Shown here: piece by piece, positions 42,402-51,431 of the stretch | Numbering within the stretch: the stretch's first letter is position 1 | How the letters are laid out: each line of letters starts with the position of its first letter | From: Microbacteriaceae bacterium | GTDB lineage: Bacteria; Actinomycetota; Actinomycetes; Actinomycetales; Microbacteriaceae | Direction: 5' to 3' | DNA: 64,000 bases | NCBI GenBank assembly: GCA_003852775.1 | Contig: RDDZ01000126.1 | Coordinates: forward strand, 1-64,000 | The notes under the pieces: model-generated | The model's input: the letters and a program-made list of their open reading frames with translations, nothing else | What the model was told of the DNA's origin: nothing | The model's database searches: none | Position numbers and translations under genes: made by a program

Positions 42402-43295
42402 TCAGGCGTCGGGCGCGAGCTGCGCGCTCGCGGGAAGGTGGATGGCGCCGGTCGGGAAGTTCTCGACGTGGCGCACCTCGGGGCCGAGGAAGCGGGCTGC
42501 GAGGGCCCGGAAGGCGCGCTCGTCGTCTCCGGTCGACTCGAAGCGGTGCCGAGGCGGGGTGGTCGCGGTGCGCTCGAGTCCGTGCGAGACGAGCGTGCGG
42601 TAGACGTCGGCCGCGGTCTCCTCCGCGCTCGAGACGAGGCGCACACCCGGCCCCATCACGTACTGGATGGCGGCCGACATGAGCGGGTAGTGGGTGCAGC
42701 CGAGCACGAGCGTGTCGACGTCCGCCGCGATGAGGGGCGTGAGGTACTCCTGCGCCACCTGGAAGAGCTCGGGGCCGCTCGTGACGCCCGCCTCGACGAA
42801 CTCGACGAACCGCGGGCACGCGCGGCTCACGAGCTCGAGGCCCTCGGCGGCGGCGAACGCGTCGTCGTAGGCGCGCGACTGGATCGTGCCGACGGTGCCG
42901 ATCACCCCGACCCGTCCGTTGCGCGTGGCGCGCACGGCGGCGCGCACGGCGGGCTGGATCACCTCGACGACCGGGATGCCGTGGCCGATCTCGTAACGCT
43001 CGCGCGCATCCCGCAGCACGGCCGACGACGCGGTGTTGCACGCGATCACGAGCGCCTTGACGCCCTCGGCCACGAGGTCGTCCATGACGCCGAGCGCGAG
43101 GGCGCGCACCTCGGCGATGGGGCGCGGACCGTAGGGGCCGTTGGCCGTGTCGCCGACGTAGAGGATCGCCTCGTTCGGCAGCTGGTCGAGGATGGCGCGG
43201 GCCACCGTGAGCCCGCCCACGCCGGAGTCGAAGACGCCGATCGGCGCGTCGGTGGGAACCCCCGTCGCGGCGCCTGACGGGTCGGATGCGGTCAC
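42402..43295 (-). CDS. murI: Glutamate racemase
   Basis: A 297-residue PLP-independent racemase making D-glutamate for peptidoglycan. Both catalytic Cys regions are present: [11 protein letters not shown] and LGCTHYPLM; the N-terminal [17 protein letters not shown] and [10 protein letters not shown] are diagnostic. GTG start with TACGCT eight bases ahead (43309-43304). Confidence 0.95.
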   Translation of the reverse strand: MTASDPSGAATGVPTDAPIGVFDSGVGGLTVARAILDQLPNEAILYVGDTANGPYGPRPIAEVRALALGVMDDLVAEGVKALVIACNTASSAVLRDARERYEIGHGIPVVEVIQPAVRAAVRATRNGRVGVIGTVGTIQSRAYDDAFAAAEGLELVSRACPRFVEFVEAGVTSGPELFQVAQEYLTPLIAADVDTLVLGCTHYPLMSAAIQYVMGPGVRLVSSAEETAADVYRTLVSHGLERTATTPPRHRFESTGDDERAFRALAARFLGPEVRHVENFPTGAIHLPASAQLAPDA

Positions 43296-43351
43296 GGTCT
43301 CCCAGCGTACCCGCGCCCGCCGTCGGCGCCCGGTGCGCGGCGGGCCTGCTC

Positions 43352-43444
43352 GTGCGGCGGGGGGAAACCGCACGTGCGGCGGGAGAAACCGCACGGCCGG
43401 GCGGAGCTGCGTGCAGGCGGCGGGAGAACGTACTCCCGCCGCCT
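43352..43444. repeat. Cluster of three related GC-rich hairpins
   Basis: Two adjacent copies of a 21-22-base unit, GTGCGGCGGG...GAAACCGCAC (43352-43373 and 43374-43394), are followed by a related unit AGGCGGCGGGAG-AACGTA-CTCCCGCCGCCT (43415-43444) with a perfect 12-bp stem. All share GCGGCGGGnGAA. They fill most of the 249-base gap between murI and a lipoprotein gene; the rest shows no gene. Confidence 0.7.
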
Positions 43445-43531
43445 GTCGGGTTCGCCGCCCGCTATCGGCGACGGGCGCGGGCTGGCGAGACCGCCTGTGG
43501 ACATCCCTCCTGTGGACGGACGCCCGTGCCC

Positions 43532-43537
43532 TAACGT
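43532..43537 (+). promoter_or_regulatory. -10 box TAACGT of a leaderless lipoprotein gene
   Basis: TAACGT seven bases before the ATG at 43545. Confidence 0.45.
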
Positions 43538-43544
43538 GTCGGGC

Positions 43545-44075
43545 ATGCGCAGAACCCCCCGTCTGGTCGCCCCGACGCTGCTGGCGGCGCTCGTGCTGAC
43601 CGGCTGCCTCCCGTCCAGCCCAGCACCCTCTCCCCCACCCACGCCGGATGCCGACCCCGTCTTCGCTTCGGAGGAAGAAGCGCTCGCGGCGGCTGAAGAG
43701 GCGTACGCAGATTTCCTCACCGCCGTAGACGGCGTACTGGCGGCCGGGGGCATCTATGACGGCCAACTCACGGGGCTCGCGACAACCGAGGTCATTGCGC
43801 AGGAAGAGCAAGCATTCGCCAGCTTTCGCTCGCAGGGATGGAGGCTCACCGGATCCAGCACGTTCAAAATGCGTATTCAACAGTTCACCGACAGCACAGT
43901 TGTCACCTACTCGTGTGATGACATCTCGCAGACTGACGTCCTCGACGCCTCGGGGAGGTCCGTGGTTTCTCCGGACCGGCCCTCTCTCGTTCCGTTCGAG
44001 GTCGCCTTCGATGTGACCTCCGACGGTCTGGTGATCGCGTATCGCACACCTTGGGATGGGGGAGGCGTTTGCTGA
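43545..44075 (+). CDS. Small lipoprotein, unknown function
   Basis: A 176-residue lipoprotein: lipobox LTGC (Cys21), a Pro/Ser linker, then [20 protein letters not shown] and a domain ending in [14 protein letters not shown]. The EEAYADFL opening and later strands recall NTF2-like lipoproteins found beside PKD-domain proteins in Microbacteriaceae; this is recollection, not search. The mature middle part has a lower GC content. It overlaps the start region of the PKD protein gene. Confidence 0.75.
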   Translation: MRRTPRLVAPTLLAALVLTGCLPSSPAPSPPPTPDADPVFASEEEALAAAEEAYADFLTAVDGVLAAGGIYDGQLTGLATTEVIAQEEQAFASFRSQGWRLTGSSTFKMRIQQFTDSTVVTYSCDDISQTDVLDASGRSVVSPDRPSLVPFEVAFDVTSDGLVIAYRTPWDGGGVC

Positions 44076-44836
44076 AGGTCCTCATTGCCGCGGCAGCCGT
44101 CAGCTTCGCGTTGCACGCCGGAGGCCCGAGCGGGGCACATTGCGACAGTGCAAGCGTCTACACCTCTGGCTGCTCTTGGGCGGGCGCTATCGAGGGCAGC
44201 GAAGCCGTGATCACCGGCAATGCGGGCGGAGCTCGCCCCTCGCCCCCGACACAGGTTTCCAATCCCAACACCACCCCCGACCCACCCACCTGCACCCCAA
44301 ACGCCCCCGTCCTCACCGAGGAGTGCGACCACCGCGACTGGTTCGACGTGCAGGTCGTCACGCTCGCCGATATCGCGCGGTTCCGCCCGACGGCCGGGGT
44401 CCAGCGGATGGAGCCCGACGGCTGGGTGGTCGTGGGGCTGCCGGCGAACTTCTACGCGCTCGTCGACCCTCAGGTCGTGCCCGGCGAGCTGCTCGGGCAG
44501 CCGGCCGACGTGCGGTTCACGCCGGTGTCGTGGCACTGGGACTACGGGGACGGCGCGAGCGCGACCCGCGCGACGAAGGGCGGCACCTGGGCGGGGCTCG
44601 GGCTGCGCGAGTTCGACGCGACCCCCACGAGCCACGTGTACCGCTCCCCCGGCGACTACACGGTTCGGTTGAGCATCCGGTACCGCGCCGAGTACCGCAT
44701 CGGCGGCGGCGCGTTCGTCCCGATCGCGGGCACGATCGTGCTGCCCGCGAACGAGCTGCGGATCACGGCAGGCGGTGCGAAGACGGTGCTCGTCGACCGC
44801 GACTGCACGGTCGCTCCGCGCGGGCCAGGCTGCTGA
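44051..44836 (+). CDS. Exported PKD-domain protein
   Basis: Up to 261 residues. A signal-like N-terminus ([19 protein letters not shown]) precedes a variable Pro/Thr-rich part and one PKD-like domain ([17 protein letters not shown] ... [16 protein letters not shown]). WDYGDG and the YRSPGDYTV strand are classic PKD marks, suggesting a cell-surface or secreted binding role. There is no ATG; TTG at 44051 or 44069 are possible starts, the second just after GGGGGAGG. It overlaps the lipoprotein gene and is probably co-expressed. Its stop codon lies within the first unit of a tandem repeat. Confidence 0.7.
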   Translation: MGWGRRLLKVLIAAAAVSFALHAGGPSGAHCDSASVYTSGCSWAGAIEGSEAVITGNAGGARPSPPTQVSNPNTTPDPPTCTPNAPVLTEECDHRDWFDVQVVTLADIARFRPTAGVQRMEPDGWVVVGLPANFYALVDPQVVPGELLGQPADVRFTPVSWHWDYGDGASATRATKGGTWAGLGLREFDATPTSHVYRSPGDYTVRLSIRYRAEYRIGGGAFVPIAGTIVLPANELRITAGGAKTVLVDRDCTVAPRGPGC

Positions 44837-44895
44837 CCGTACTGACGGTACTGACCGTGCTGACCGTGCTGACCGTGCCGACCGTGCTGACTGGG
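44833..44895 (+). repeat. 9-bp tandem repeat after the PKD gene
   Basis: About seven units of CTGACCGTG (with small variants CTGACCGTA, CTGACGGTA, CCGACCGTG) follow directly from the end of the PKD gene. The first unit contains its TGA stop codon. The following bases to 45020 are imperfect CCGACC/CGCACC repeats with no gene. Confidence 0.75.
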
Positions 44896-45020
44896 GCGCG
44901 GACCGCCGCCCCGACCGACGTCGTCGCAGCAGCAACGACCGCCACGCCGACCGCACCGACCCCCGCACCGTCCGCACCGACCCCCGCGCCCACCGGGGTG
45001 TCGAGCGTGGGCCGCGCCCC

Positions 45021-45026
45021 TACGCT
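45021..45026 (+). promoter_or_regulatory. -10 box TACGCT of leaderless pncB
   Basis: TACGCT six bases before the ATG at 45033. Confidence 0.5.
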
Positions 45027-45032
45027 GGGCTC

Positions 45033-46337
45033 ATGACGTCGACGGCGCTTCTCACCGACCGCTACGAGCTCACGATGGTCGACGCCGCCCTCCAGGCGGG
45101 GACGCACGAGACACCGTGCGTGTTCGAGCTCTTCGCGCGCCGCCTCCCCACCGGCCGCCGCTACGGCGTCGTCGCCGGCACCGGGCGGCTGCTCGAGGCC
45201 CTCGCCGAGTTCCGCTTCGGCCCCGACGAGCTCGCCTACCTGAAGCGGGAGAACGTCGTCTCGGCCGACGCCCTCGACTGGCTCGAGTCCTACCGCTTCA
45301 GCGGGAGCATCCGCGGCTACCGGGAGGGCGAGCTCTACTTCCCCGGCTCCCCGATCCTCGTGGTCGAGGCGGGCTTCGCGGAGGGTGTCGTGCTCGAGAC
45401 TCTCGCCCTCTCCACCCTCAACTACGACTCCGCCGTCGCGAGCGCGGCCGCGCGCATGGTGTCCGCCGCGCAGGGCCGCCCCCTCGCCGAGATGGGGTCG
45501 CGTCGCACAGGCGAGCGCTCCGCGGTCGCCGCGGCGCGCGCCGCCTACCTCGCGGGCTTCTCCGCCACGAGCAACCTCGAGGCCGGACGCACGTGGGGCA
45601 TCCCGACCATGGGCACCGCCGCTCACGCCTTCACGCTGCTGTTCCCCGAGGAGGAGCAGGCGTTCCGCGCCCAGCTCGCGCGCCTCGGCACCGACACGAC
45701 GCTGCTCGTCGACACCTACGACATCCGCGCCGGCGTCGAGACCGCCATCCGCGCGGCGGGCACCGACCTCGGCGCCGTGCGCATCGACTCGGGCGACCTG
45801 GCCGTCGTCGTGCGCGAGGTGCGCGAGCAGCTCGACGCGCTCGGCGCCACCGGCACGCGCATCACCGTCACCAACGACCTCGACGAGTACGCGATCGCCT
45901 CCCTCGCGTCGGCACCCGTCGACTCGTACGGCGTCGGCACGGCGCTCGTGACGGGCTCCGGCGCCCCGGCCGCGGGCATGGTCTACAAGCTCGTCTCGCG
46001 ACAGGATGCCGACGGCGGCTGGATCGGCGTCGGCAAGACGTCCGCGGGCAAGGCGACCGTCGGGGGCCGCAAGCAGCCCGTGCGAGCGCTGCGCGACGGC
46101 GTGGCCGTGTCCGAGGACGTCCACGTCGACAAAGCGCCCGTCGAGGCGCTCGATCCCGCGAAGGGCCGCGCGCTGCACGTTCCGCTCGTCACCCACGGCG
46201 AGACCGCGGCCGAGGCCCTCGGGCCGGCAGGGCTCGAGGCCGCGCGGGCGCACCACGCCGCGGCCGTCGCCGAGCTGCCGCGCAACGCGCTGCGGCTGTC
46301 TCGCGGCGACGCCGCGATCCCGACGCGCTACCTGTAG
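45033..46337 (+). CDS. pncB: Nicotinate phosphoribosyltransferase
   Basis: A 434-residue NAD-salvage enzyme making nicotinate mononucleotide. Motifs: LLTDRYELTMVDAAL at the start, FSATSNLEAGRTWGIPTMGT, AHAFTLLFPEE, TLLVDTYDIRAGVETAI, and RIDSGDLAVVVREVRE. Length and ends are normal. It is separated by nine bases from the convergent DUF3039 gene, with no terminator visible. Confidence 0.94.
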   Translation: MTSTALLTDRYELTMVDAALQAGTHETPCVFELFARRLPTGRRYGVVAGTGRLLEALAEFRFGPDELAYLKRENVVSADALDWLESYRFSGSIRGYREGELYFPGSPILVVEAGFAEGVVLETLALSTLNYDSAVASAAARMVSAAQGRPLAEMGSRRTGERSAVAAARAAYLAGFSATSNLEAGRTWGIPTMGTAAHAFTLLFPEEEQAFRAQLARLGTDTTLLVDTYDIRAGVETAIRAAGTDLGAVRIDSGDLAVVVREVREQLDALGATGTRITVTNDLDEYAIASLASAPVDSYGVGTALVTGSGAPAAGMVYKLVSRQDADGGWIGVGKTSAGKATVGGRKQPVRALRDGVAVSEDVHVDKAPVEALDPAKGRALHVPLVTHGETAAEALGPAGLEAARAHHAAAVAELPRNALRLSRGDAAIPTRYL

Positions 46338-46346
46338 GGCCGAGCC

Positions 46347-46610
46347 CTACTTGAGCATGTCGTAGATCTTCTGGCACTCCGGGCACACGGGGAACTTCGA
46401 CGGGTCGCGTCCCGGCACCCACTTCTTGCCGCACAGAGCGCGCACGGGCTTGCCCGTGACGGCCGACTCGACGATCTTGTCCTTCTTCACGTAGTGCGCG
46501 AAGCGGTCGTGGTCACCGTCCTCGGTGAGCTCGCCCTCGAGGAGCTTCTCGAGCTCCCGGTCGAGCACGTCGGTGCCCCCGCCGATCCGATCCGCATCCA
46601 GGTCGCTCAT
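46347..46610 (-). CDS. DUF3039 family protein
   Basis: An 87-residue acidic protein ending in a putative zinc ribbon (ALCGKKWVPGRDPSKFPVCPECQKIYDML, with Cys-x16-Cys-x2-Cys). It matches the actinobacterial DUF3039 family. TAATCT six bases before the ATG (46622-46617) indicates a leaderless gene. Function unknown. Confidence 0.88.
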   Translation of the reverse strand: MSDLDADRIGGGTDVLDRELEKLLEGELTEDGDHDRFAHYVKKDKIVESAVTGKPVRALCGKKWVPGRDPSKFPVCPECQKIYDMLK

Positions 46611-46656
46611 CCGCCCAGATTACGACGGAACGCCCGGGTCTCGTCGGGATCCGGGC

Positions 46657-48261
46657 TCAGTTTCGCTGGGTGAACGCCAAGAGTTCGGGGCCGCGGGCGT
46701 CGAAGGTGCGCCCACCCGCCCGGAGGCCGACGACGTAGACGAGCACGCCGCTGACGACGCCCACCGCGAGCGCCGCCCAGCCCCATGTGCCGCCGCGGAT
46801 CCACCACAGCGCCGCGAGCCCGAACGTCGGCGCCGCGCACAGCAGCACGAGCAGCACCGACATCCCCTGCGCCACGACGCCCTGGTTGGTGGCCGCCTGC
46901 GGGGTCTCCCACGCCTGGTCGCCCGGCCGGGGCGCCGCGTACGGGAAGCGCGCCGAGTAGAGGCTGCCGACGCCCACGCCGCCGAGCAGTAGGGCGACGC
47001 AGAAGCCGGTGAACGCGGGCGCGATCGCGAGGTCGCCGTGCCCCCACACCGTGAGCGGGATGCCGACGGCGAGCAGCACGACGCCGAAGACGAGCACCGG
47101 GACGGTGCGCCCGCGACGGTCGTCGAGCCCGGGAGTCTGCGCGGCGATGTGCTGCCACACCGCCGTGTTGTCGTAGGCGACGTCGTTGTGCGAGGTCGAC
47201 CAGGCGAGCAGCACCGTCATGAGCGGCAGCGGTACGAGCACCGCGTACTCGAAGGGCACGCCGCCGATCCAGAGCGCGACGAGGGTCACCACGAGCACGA
47301 ACGGCAGCACCGCGTACACGGCGCGGTAGCGGGGATCGCGGAACCAGTAGGTCAGCGAGCGGGCCGCGACGGCACCGCCGGTCGTCGACGGGAAGTGGCG
47401 GAACCAGCCGGGCACCCGCGTACGGCGCGGGCCCGGGAGCCGACGGGTCGGCTTGAGCTTGACCGCGATGAGCCCCAACCAGACGATCAGCAGGGCGAGC
47501 ACGAGCAGCGCCGAGATCCCGACGAGCTGCCACGCCGTGGACGGATCGCGCAGGGTCGTCGACGCGTGACCGGGGGCGGCCCACAGCATCCCGAGCGGGG
47601 TGTCGGCGAGCACGTCGGGCACAGCGAGCAGGAAGCGGTTGAGCGGGCGGACGGCGCGCACGACGTCGAGCATCCCGGGGACGCGCGGCGCGAGGATCGC
47701 GAGCACCGTCGCGCCGCCGAGCAGCAGCACGAGCACCGAGACGAAGTCGATCCACCCGGCGATCCGCGGATGCCGCCGCAGCGCCACGCCGACCTCGCGC
47801 GCGAGCTGGATGACGAGGAGCGTCTGCAGGAACAGCAGCGGGGCGGCGGCCCACGCCACCTGCGTCGAGGTCGCGTCGGGCCACGCCTGCGTCGAGGCGA
47901 GCGCCATCGGCACGAGCAGGATGCCGGGGCCGATGAGCGTGTAGGCGAGCATCGTGACGCCCACGCCGACCGGGCTGATCGGGTAGCCGAGGAACGCGCG
48001 CGGCGAGAGCACCACACGACGCACCGCCATGAGCGGTACGAGGATCGCGGCGAGCGACAGCCAGGAGCCGACCACGGTGTTCGCGCGCATGGCGAAGTCG
48101 TCGTCGTCGAGGCTGCGCACCCACGCGGCGCCCTGCCAGAACAGCACGACGCCCACGACGGCGACGAGGAGCCCGACGACGATCGCGACGACCTGCGCCG
48201 GCGGACGCCGGAACCCGTTGGCGAGGATCCGGAGCCTCAGTCGGAGAAGTTCTGCAACCAC
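46657..48261 (-). CDS. ABC-2 type exporter, membrane subunit
   Basis: A 534-residue membrane protein with about twelve to fourteen hydrophobic segments, e.g. AQVVAIVVGLLVAVVGVVLFW near the start and WGWAALAVGVVSGVLVYVVGL near the end. It overlaps the ATPase gene by 25 bases if the GTG at 48261 is the start. A two-subunit exporter is clear; the substrate is not. Confidence 0.8.
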   Translation of the reverse strand: MVAELLRLRLRILANGFRRPPAQVVAIVVGLLVAVVGVVLFWQGAAWVRSLDDDDFAMRANTVVGSWLSLAAILVPLMAVRRVVLSPRAFLGYPISPVGVGVTMLAYTLIGPGILLVPMALASTQAWPDATSTQVAWAAAPLLFLQTLLVIQLAREVGVALRRHPRIAGWIDFVSVLVLLLGGATVLAILAPRVPGMLDVVRAVRPLNRFLLAVPDVLADTPLGMLWAAPGHASTTLRDPSTAWQLVGISALLVLALLIVWLGLIAVKLKPTRRLPGPRRTRVPGWFRHFPSTTGGAVAARSLTYWFRDPRYRAVYAVLPFVLVVTLVALWIGGVPFEYAVLVPLPLMTVLLAWSTSHNDVAYDNTAVWQHIAAQTPGLDDRRGRTVPVLVFGVVLLAVGIPLTVWGHGDLAIAPAFTGFCVALLLGGVGVGSLYSARFPYAAPRPGDQAWETPQAATNQGVVAQGMSVLLVLLCAAPTFGLAALWWIRGGTWGWAALAVGVVSGVLVYVVGLRAGGRTFDARGPELLAFTQRN

Positions 48262-49604
48262 TCCATGCCTTCCACCGCCGCCTCGCCGCCGGCGAGCTCC
48301 ACGAACCGCTCCTCGAGGCTGCGACCCTCGAGCACGTCGGCGATCGGACCGGATGCGAGCACCTGGCCGTCGGCGATGATCGCGAGCGAGTCGCACACGC
48401 GCTCGGTGAGCTCCATGCTGTGGCTCGACAGGATGACGGTGCCGCCCGCCTGCGTGAACTTGGTGAGCACCTCGAGCACGACCGCCGTCGACACGGGGTC
48501 GACGGACTCGAACGGCTCGTCGAGCACGAGCAGTCGCGGCGCGTGGATCATGGCCGCGGCGATCGCGATCTTCTTCGTCATGCCCGCCGAGTAGTCGGAG
48601 ACGAGACGGTGGAGCGAGTGCTCGAGGCCGAAGGCCGCCGACAGGTCGGCGGAGCGCTGAGCGATCGTCGCCCGGTCGAGCCCGCGAAGGGCGCCCGCGT
48701 GGTGCAGGAACTCGGCGCCCGTGAGGCGGTCGAAGAGCCGCAGGCGGTCGGGCAGCACGCCGATCTTGCGCTTGGCGAGGGTCGCGTTGTGCCATACGTC
48801 GAGCCCGAACACGCGCACGACGCCCGCGTCGGGGCGCAACAGGCCCGTGATCATCGAGAGCGTCGTGGTCTTGCCGGCGCCGTTGGGGCCGACGATTCCG
48901 TAGAAGGAGCCGGGCGCGACCTCGAGGTCGATGCCGTCGACCGCCGGGCGGTCGCCGAAGTACTTGGTGAGCCCCTGCACCGAGAGCGCAACCTCGACAC
49001 TCGCGGGGGCGGACGCCGGCAGCTCGGGCGCGACGGCCCGCACGGGCTTGCGCTTGGCGCGGGCGGGCTTCGCGGGAGCGGGGGGTTCGGCCTGCTCGGC
49101 GGCGGGCTCCACCTCGAACTCGGTCTCCGACGTCTCCGGCTCGGACTCCACGGTCTCGGGTGCCTCGACCGGCACCTCGGCGACCTCGGCATCCACCGGC
49201 TCGGCATCCACCGGCTCCGCATCCACCGGCTCCGCTTGCACCGGCACAGCGGACGCGGGCTCGGCGGCGGGCTTCGTGCGGGTGCGCGTCGACGTGCTCT
49301 TGGGCTTCGTCTTCGACCTCGGCTTCGGCTTCGGCTTCGGCTTCGGCTTCGGCGCGGCGACGGCCGCAACCGCCTCGGCGGCGGTCACCTCCGACTCGAC
49401 CGACTCGGCAGCCGCGGTGTCCGGCTCGGCCGGCGCGGGGGCGTCCGTCTCGGGGTCGGCGGCCAGCGCCGCCTTCGGCCGAGGCGGGTCGACGCGGGCC
49501 GCACCCGAGCGCGCGCGAGACGCCGCGGACGCCGAACCGCGTCGCGCGGACGAGCCCGACGGGCGTCGGGCCGAGGTCGTGGGGGTGGTGGGCTCTGACT
49601 CCAC
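48237..49604 (-). CDS. ABC exporter ATPase with ~205-residue disordered N-terminal tail
   Basis: A 455-residue protein. Residues 1-205 are low complexity, with Ala/Pro/Glu/Ser bias, a PKPKPKPKPKP run and EPVDA repeats. Residues 210-440 are an ABC ATPase: Walker A GPNGAGKTTT, a signature YSAGMTKKIAIAAAM in place of LSGGQ, Walker B LLVLDEPFESVDP and His in SSHSMELTE. TACGGT six bases before the GTG (49616-49611) fits a leaderless mRNA. The tail is coded by short DNA repeats (49189-49233, 49321-49350). Confidence 0.87.
   Translation of the reverse strand: MESEPTTPTTSARRPSGSSARRGSASAASRARSGAARVDPPRPKAALAADPETDAPAPAEPDTAAAESVESEVTAAEAVAAVAAPKPKPKPKPKPRSKTKPKSTSTRTRTKPAAEPASAVPVQAEPVDAEPVDAEPVDAEVAEVPVEAPETVESEPETSETEFEVEPAAEQAEPPAPAKPARAKRKPVRAVAPELPASAPASVEVALSVQGLTKYFGDRPAVDGIDLEVAPGSFYGIVGPNGAGKTTTLSMITGLLRPDAGVVRVFGLDVWHNATLAKRKIGVLPDRLRLFDRLTGAEFLHHAGALRGLDRATIAQRSADLSAAFGLEHSLHRLVSDYSAGMTKKIAIAAAMIHAPRLLVLDEPFESVDPVSTAVVLEVLTKFTQAGGTVILSSHSMELTERVCDSLAIIADGQVLASGPIADVLEGRSLEERFVELAGGEAAVEGMEWLQNFSD
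49189..49233 (-). repeat. 15-bp tandem repeat (3 units) within the ATPase gene
   Basis: Three in-frame units of GCATCCACCGGCTCC/G code for the EPVDA repeats of the tail; a fourth unit is degenerate. Confidence 0.8.
49321..49350 (-). repeat. 6-bp tandem repeat (5 units) within the ATPase gene
   Basis: Five perfect GGCTTC units (plus-strand reading) encode the Lys-Pro run of the tail. Being a multiple of three, changes in copy number alter tail length without a frameshift. Confidence 0.85.
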
Positions 49605-49636
49605 CGGTTCACCGTATCAACACGGGAGGACCGCAC

Positions 49637-49789
49637 ATGACGGGCCCTCGCAGATTCATCCGTGAGGATGATCCGCCCGTTCGCGGGCCGTGGGACGGTT
49701 ATCACGAAACGAGAACAAAGGGCGAACTCCCCGTGACTTCCCAAGCCCCGCCGATAAACTTCCACGAGCACAACGGCGTGTCCCGATAA
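49637..49789 (+). CDS. Possible small protein (50 residues)
   Basis: ATG 49637, seven bases after GGGAGGA, opens 50 codons (MTGPRRFIREDDPPVRGPWD ... ending HNGVSR). Composition is hydrophilic with Pro and charged residues; no domain is known. The region is lower in GC and lies in the 246-base gap between the exporter ATPase and the nucleotidyltransferase. Support is the ribosome site and position only. It may instead be the 5' leader of the following gene. Confidence 0.35.
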   Translation: MTGPRRFIREDDPPVRGPWDGYHETRTKGELPVTSQAPPINFHEHNGVSR

Positions 49790-49850
49790 CGACCCGCGGG
49801 TGTCATCCGGATGAACGGAACCCGCAGCACAGACCATCAGAGGAGACCCC

Positions 49851-50555
49851 GTGACCACCCAGATCGTGATCCTTGCCGCCGGCATGGGCAGCCGCCTGGG
49901 CCGTTCGCTTCCGAAGCCGCTCACCGAGCTCAGCGACGGCCGCACGATCATGCAGCAGCAGTTCGACAACATCCACCAGGCGTTCGGTCGCGACGTCAAG
50001 GTGACGATCGTCGTCGGCTACAAGCTCGAGCACATCATCGAGGCCTTCCCCCACGCGGACTTCGTCTACAACGAGGCCTACGACCAGACCAACACCTCCA
50101 AGAGCCTCCTCCGCGCCCTCCAGGCCACGAAGGACGCGCCCGTCCTCTGGATGAACGGCGACGTCGTCTTCGACCCCGAGGCCCTCGTGCGCGCCGGCGA
50201 CCTCGTCGCCCGCGACCAGAGCTTCGTCACCGTCAACACCTCGAAGGTGTCCGACGAGGAGGTCAAGTACACGATCGACGAGAGCGGTGCCATCAAGCAG
50301 CTCTCGAAGACCGTGCGCGGCGGCCTCGGCGAGGCGGTCGGCATCAACTTCGTCTCCAGCCGCGACAAGGCCGCCCTCGTGCGCCAGCTGCAGCGCTGCG
50401 ACGCGCAGGACTACTTCGAGCGCGGCATCGAGCTCGCGATCGAGCACGACGGCGTCCGCTTCGTGCCGGTCGACATCACCGACCTCTACGCGGTCGAGAT
50501 CGACTTCGCCGAGGACCTCGAGCGCGCGAACCTGAGCCTTCTCGCGCCGCGGTGA
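49851..50555 (+). CDS. Nucleotidyltransferase (sugar/polyol- or choline-phosphate type)
   Basis: A 234-residue NTP-transferase. The nucleotide motif is IVILAAGMGSRLGRSLPKPL, and WMNGDVVFD carries the metal Asp; EAYDQTNTSKSLLRAL recalls LicC-like cytidylyltransferases. It likely makes a CDP- or UDP-activated precursor for the wall polymer of this region. GTG start with AGAGGAGA ahead. Confidence 0.82.
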   Translation: MTTQIVILAAGMGSRLGRSLPKPLTELSDGRTIMQQQFDNIHQAFGRDVKVTIVVGYKLEHIIEAFPHADFVYNEAYDQTNTSKSLLRALQATKDAPVLWMNGDVVFDPEALVRAGDLVARDQSFVTVNTSKVSDEEVKYTIDESGAIKQLSKTVRGGLGEAVGINFVSSRDKAALVRQLQRCDAQDYFERGIELAIEHDGVRFVPVDITDLYAVEIDFAEDLERANLSLLAPR

Positions 50556-50615
50556 TCCGCGGCGTCGACCGAGTGTTCTGAGGTCTCGGTCGCTATCGCG
50601 CACTAGATTGAGGCG

Positions 50616-51431
50616 GTGACCTCCGCCGCGCTGTCCCGACGCGACTGGTCGCCGTTCACGCGGTACCGGCGATCGCTGTGGCTGCTGACGACCCGTGACC
50701 TCAAGGTCCGGTACTCCACGTCGTTCCTCGGCTACTTCTGGTCGATCCTCGACCCGCTCGCGATGAGCGCGATCTACTGGTTCGTCTTCACCCAGGTGTT
50801 CCAACGCACCGTCGGGGCAGAGCCCTACATCGTGTTCCTGCTCACGGCGCTGCTGCCGTGGATGTGGTTCAACGGTGCGATCACGGATGCCACGCGCGCC
50901 TTCACGAAGGAGGCGAAGCTCATCCGGTCCACGACGATCCCCCGCACCATCTGGGTGGCGCGCCTCGTGCTGTCGAAGGGCATCGAGTTCCTGTTCAGCA
51001 TCCCCGTCGTGGTCGCGTTCGCGATCGGCACGCTGTGGACCGCGAACCCCGCCCATGTCCACATCGAGGCCCTGTGGTCGCTGCTCGCGATCGCGCTGCA
51101 GGCGATCCTCACCCTCGGCATCGGACTCATCGTGGCGCCGCTCGTGGTGTTCTTCCGCGACCTCGAGCGCGCCGTGAAGCTCGTGCTGCGCTTCCTCTTC
51201 TACGCCTCGCCGATCATCTACGGCCTCAAGGACCTCGAGGCGATCGGTCTCGAGTTCTGGGGCTCGCTCAACCCGCTCGCGGGCATCTTCACGCTGTACC
51301 GGGCCGCGTTCTTCCCTGAGCAGCTCGACTGGTTCGCCGTCGCCGTGAGCGCCGGCATGAGCGTGCTCGCCCTCGTGCTCGGCCTCGCCGTCTACCACCG
51401 CACGATCCGCACCGTGCTGAAGGAGATCTGA
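50616..51431 (+). CDS. Polysaccharide/teichoic acid ABC exporter permease
   Basis: A 271-residue ABC-2 permease of the TagG/Wzm family: LLTTRDLKVRYSTSFLGYFWSILDPL at the N-terminus is typical, followed by six membrane segments and NPLAGIFTLYRAAFF. GTG start with TAGATT six bases ahead (50604-50609). The ATPase gene starts in TGATG overlap. Confidence 0.9.
   Translation: MTSAALSRRDWSPFTRYRRSLWLLTTRDLKVRYSTSFLGYFWSILDPLAMSAIYWFVFTQVFQRTVGAEPYIVFLLTALLPWMWFNGAITDATRAFTKEAKLIRSTTIPRTIWVARLVLSKGIEFLFSIPVVVAFAIGTLWTANPAHVHIEALWSLLAIALQAILTLGIGLIVAPLVVFFRDLERAVKLVLRFLFYASPIIYGLKDLEAIGLEFWGSLNPLAGIFTLYRAAFFPEQLDWFAVAVSAGMSVLALVLGLAVYHRTIRTVLKEI

Noticed and set aside
43352..43444. CRISPR array
   Set aside because: Only two adjacent unit copies with no spacers of constant length and no cas genes; better described as hairpin repeats.
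44833..45020. Coding continuation of the PKD protein through the 9-bp repeat (Leu-Thr-Val repeats)
   Set aside because: The PKD frame stops at 44836; the repeat is open only in a different frame with no start of its own.
46607..48124. 505-residue frame within the exporter membrane subunit
   Set aside because: Arg-rich shadow; the chosen frame shows regular membrane helices.
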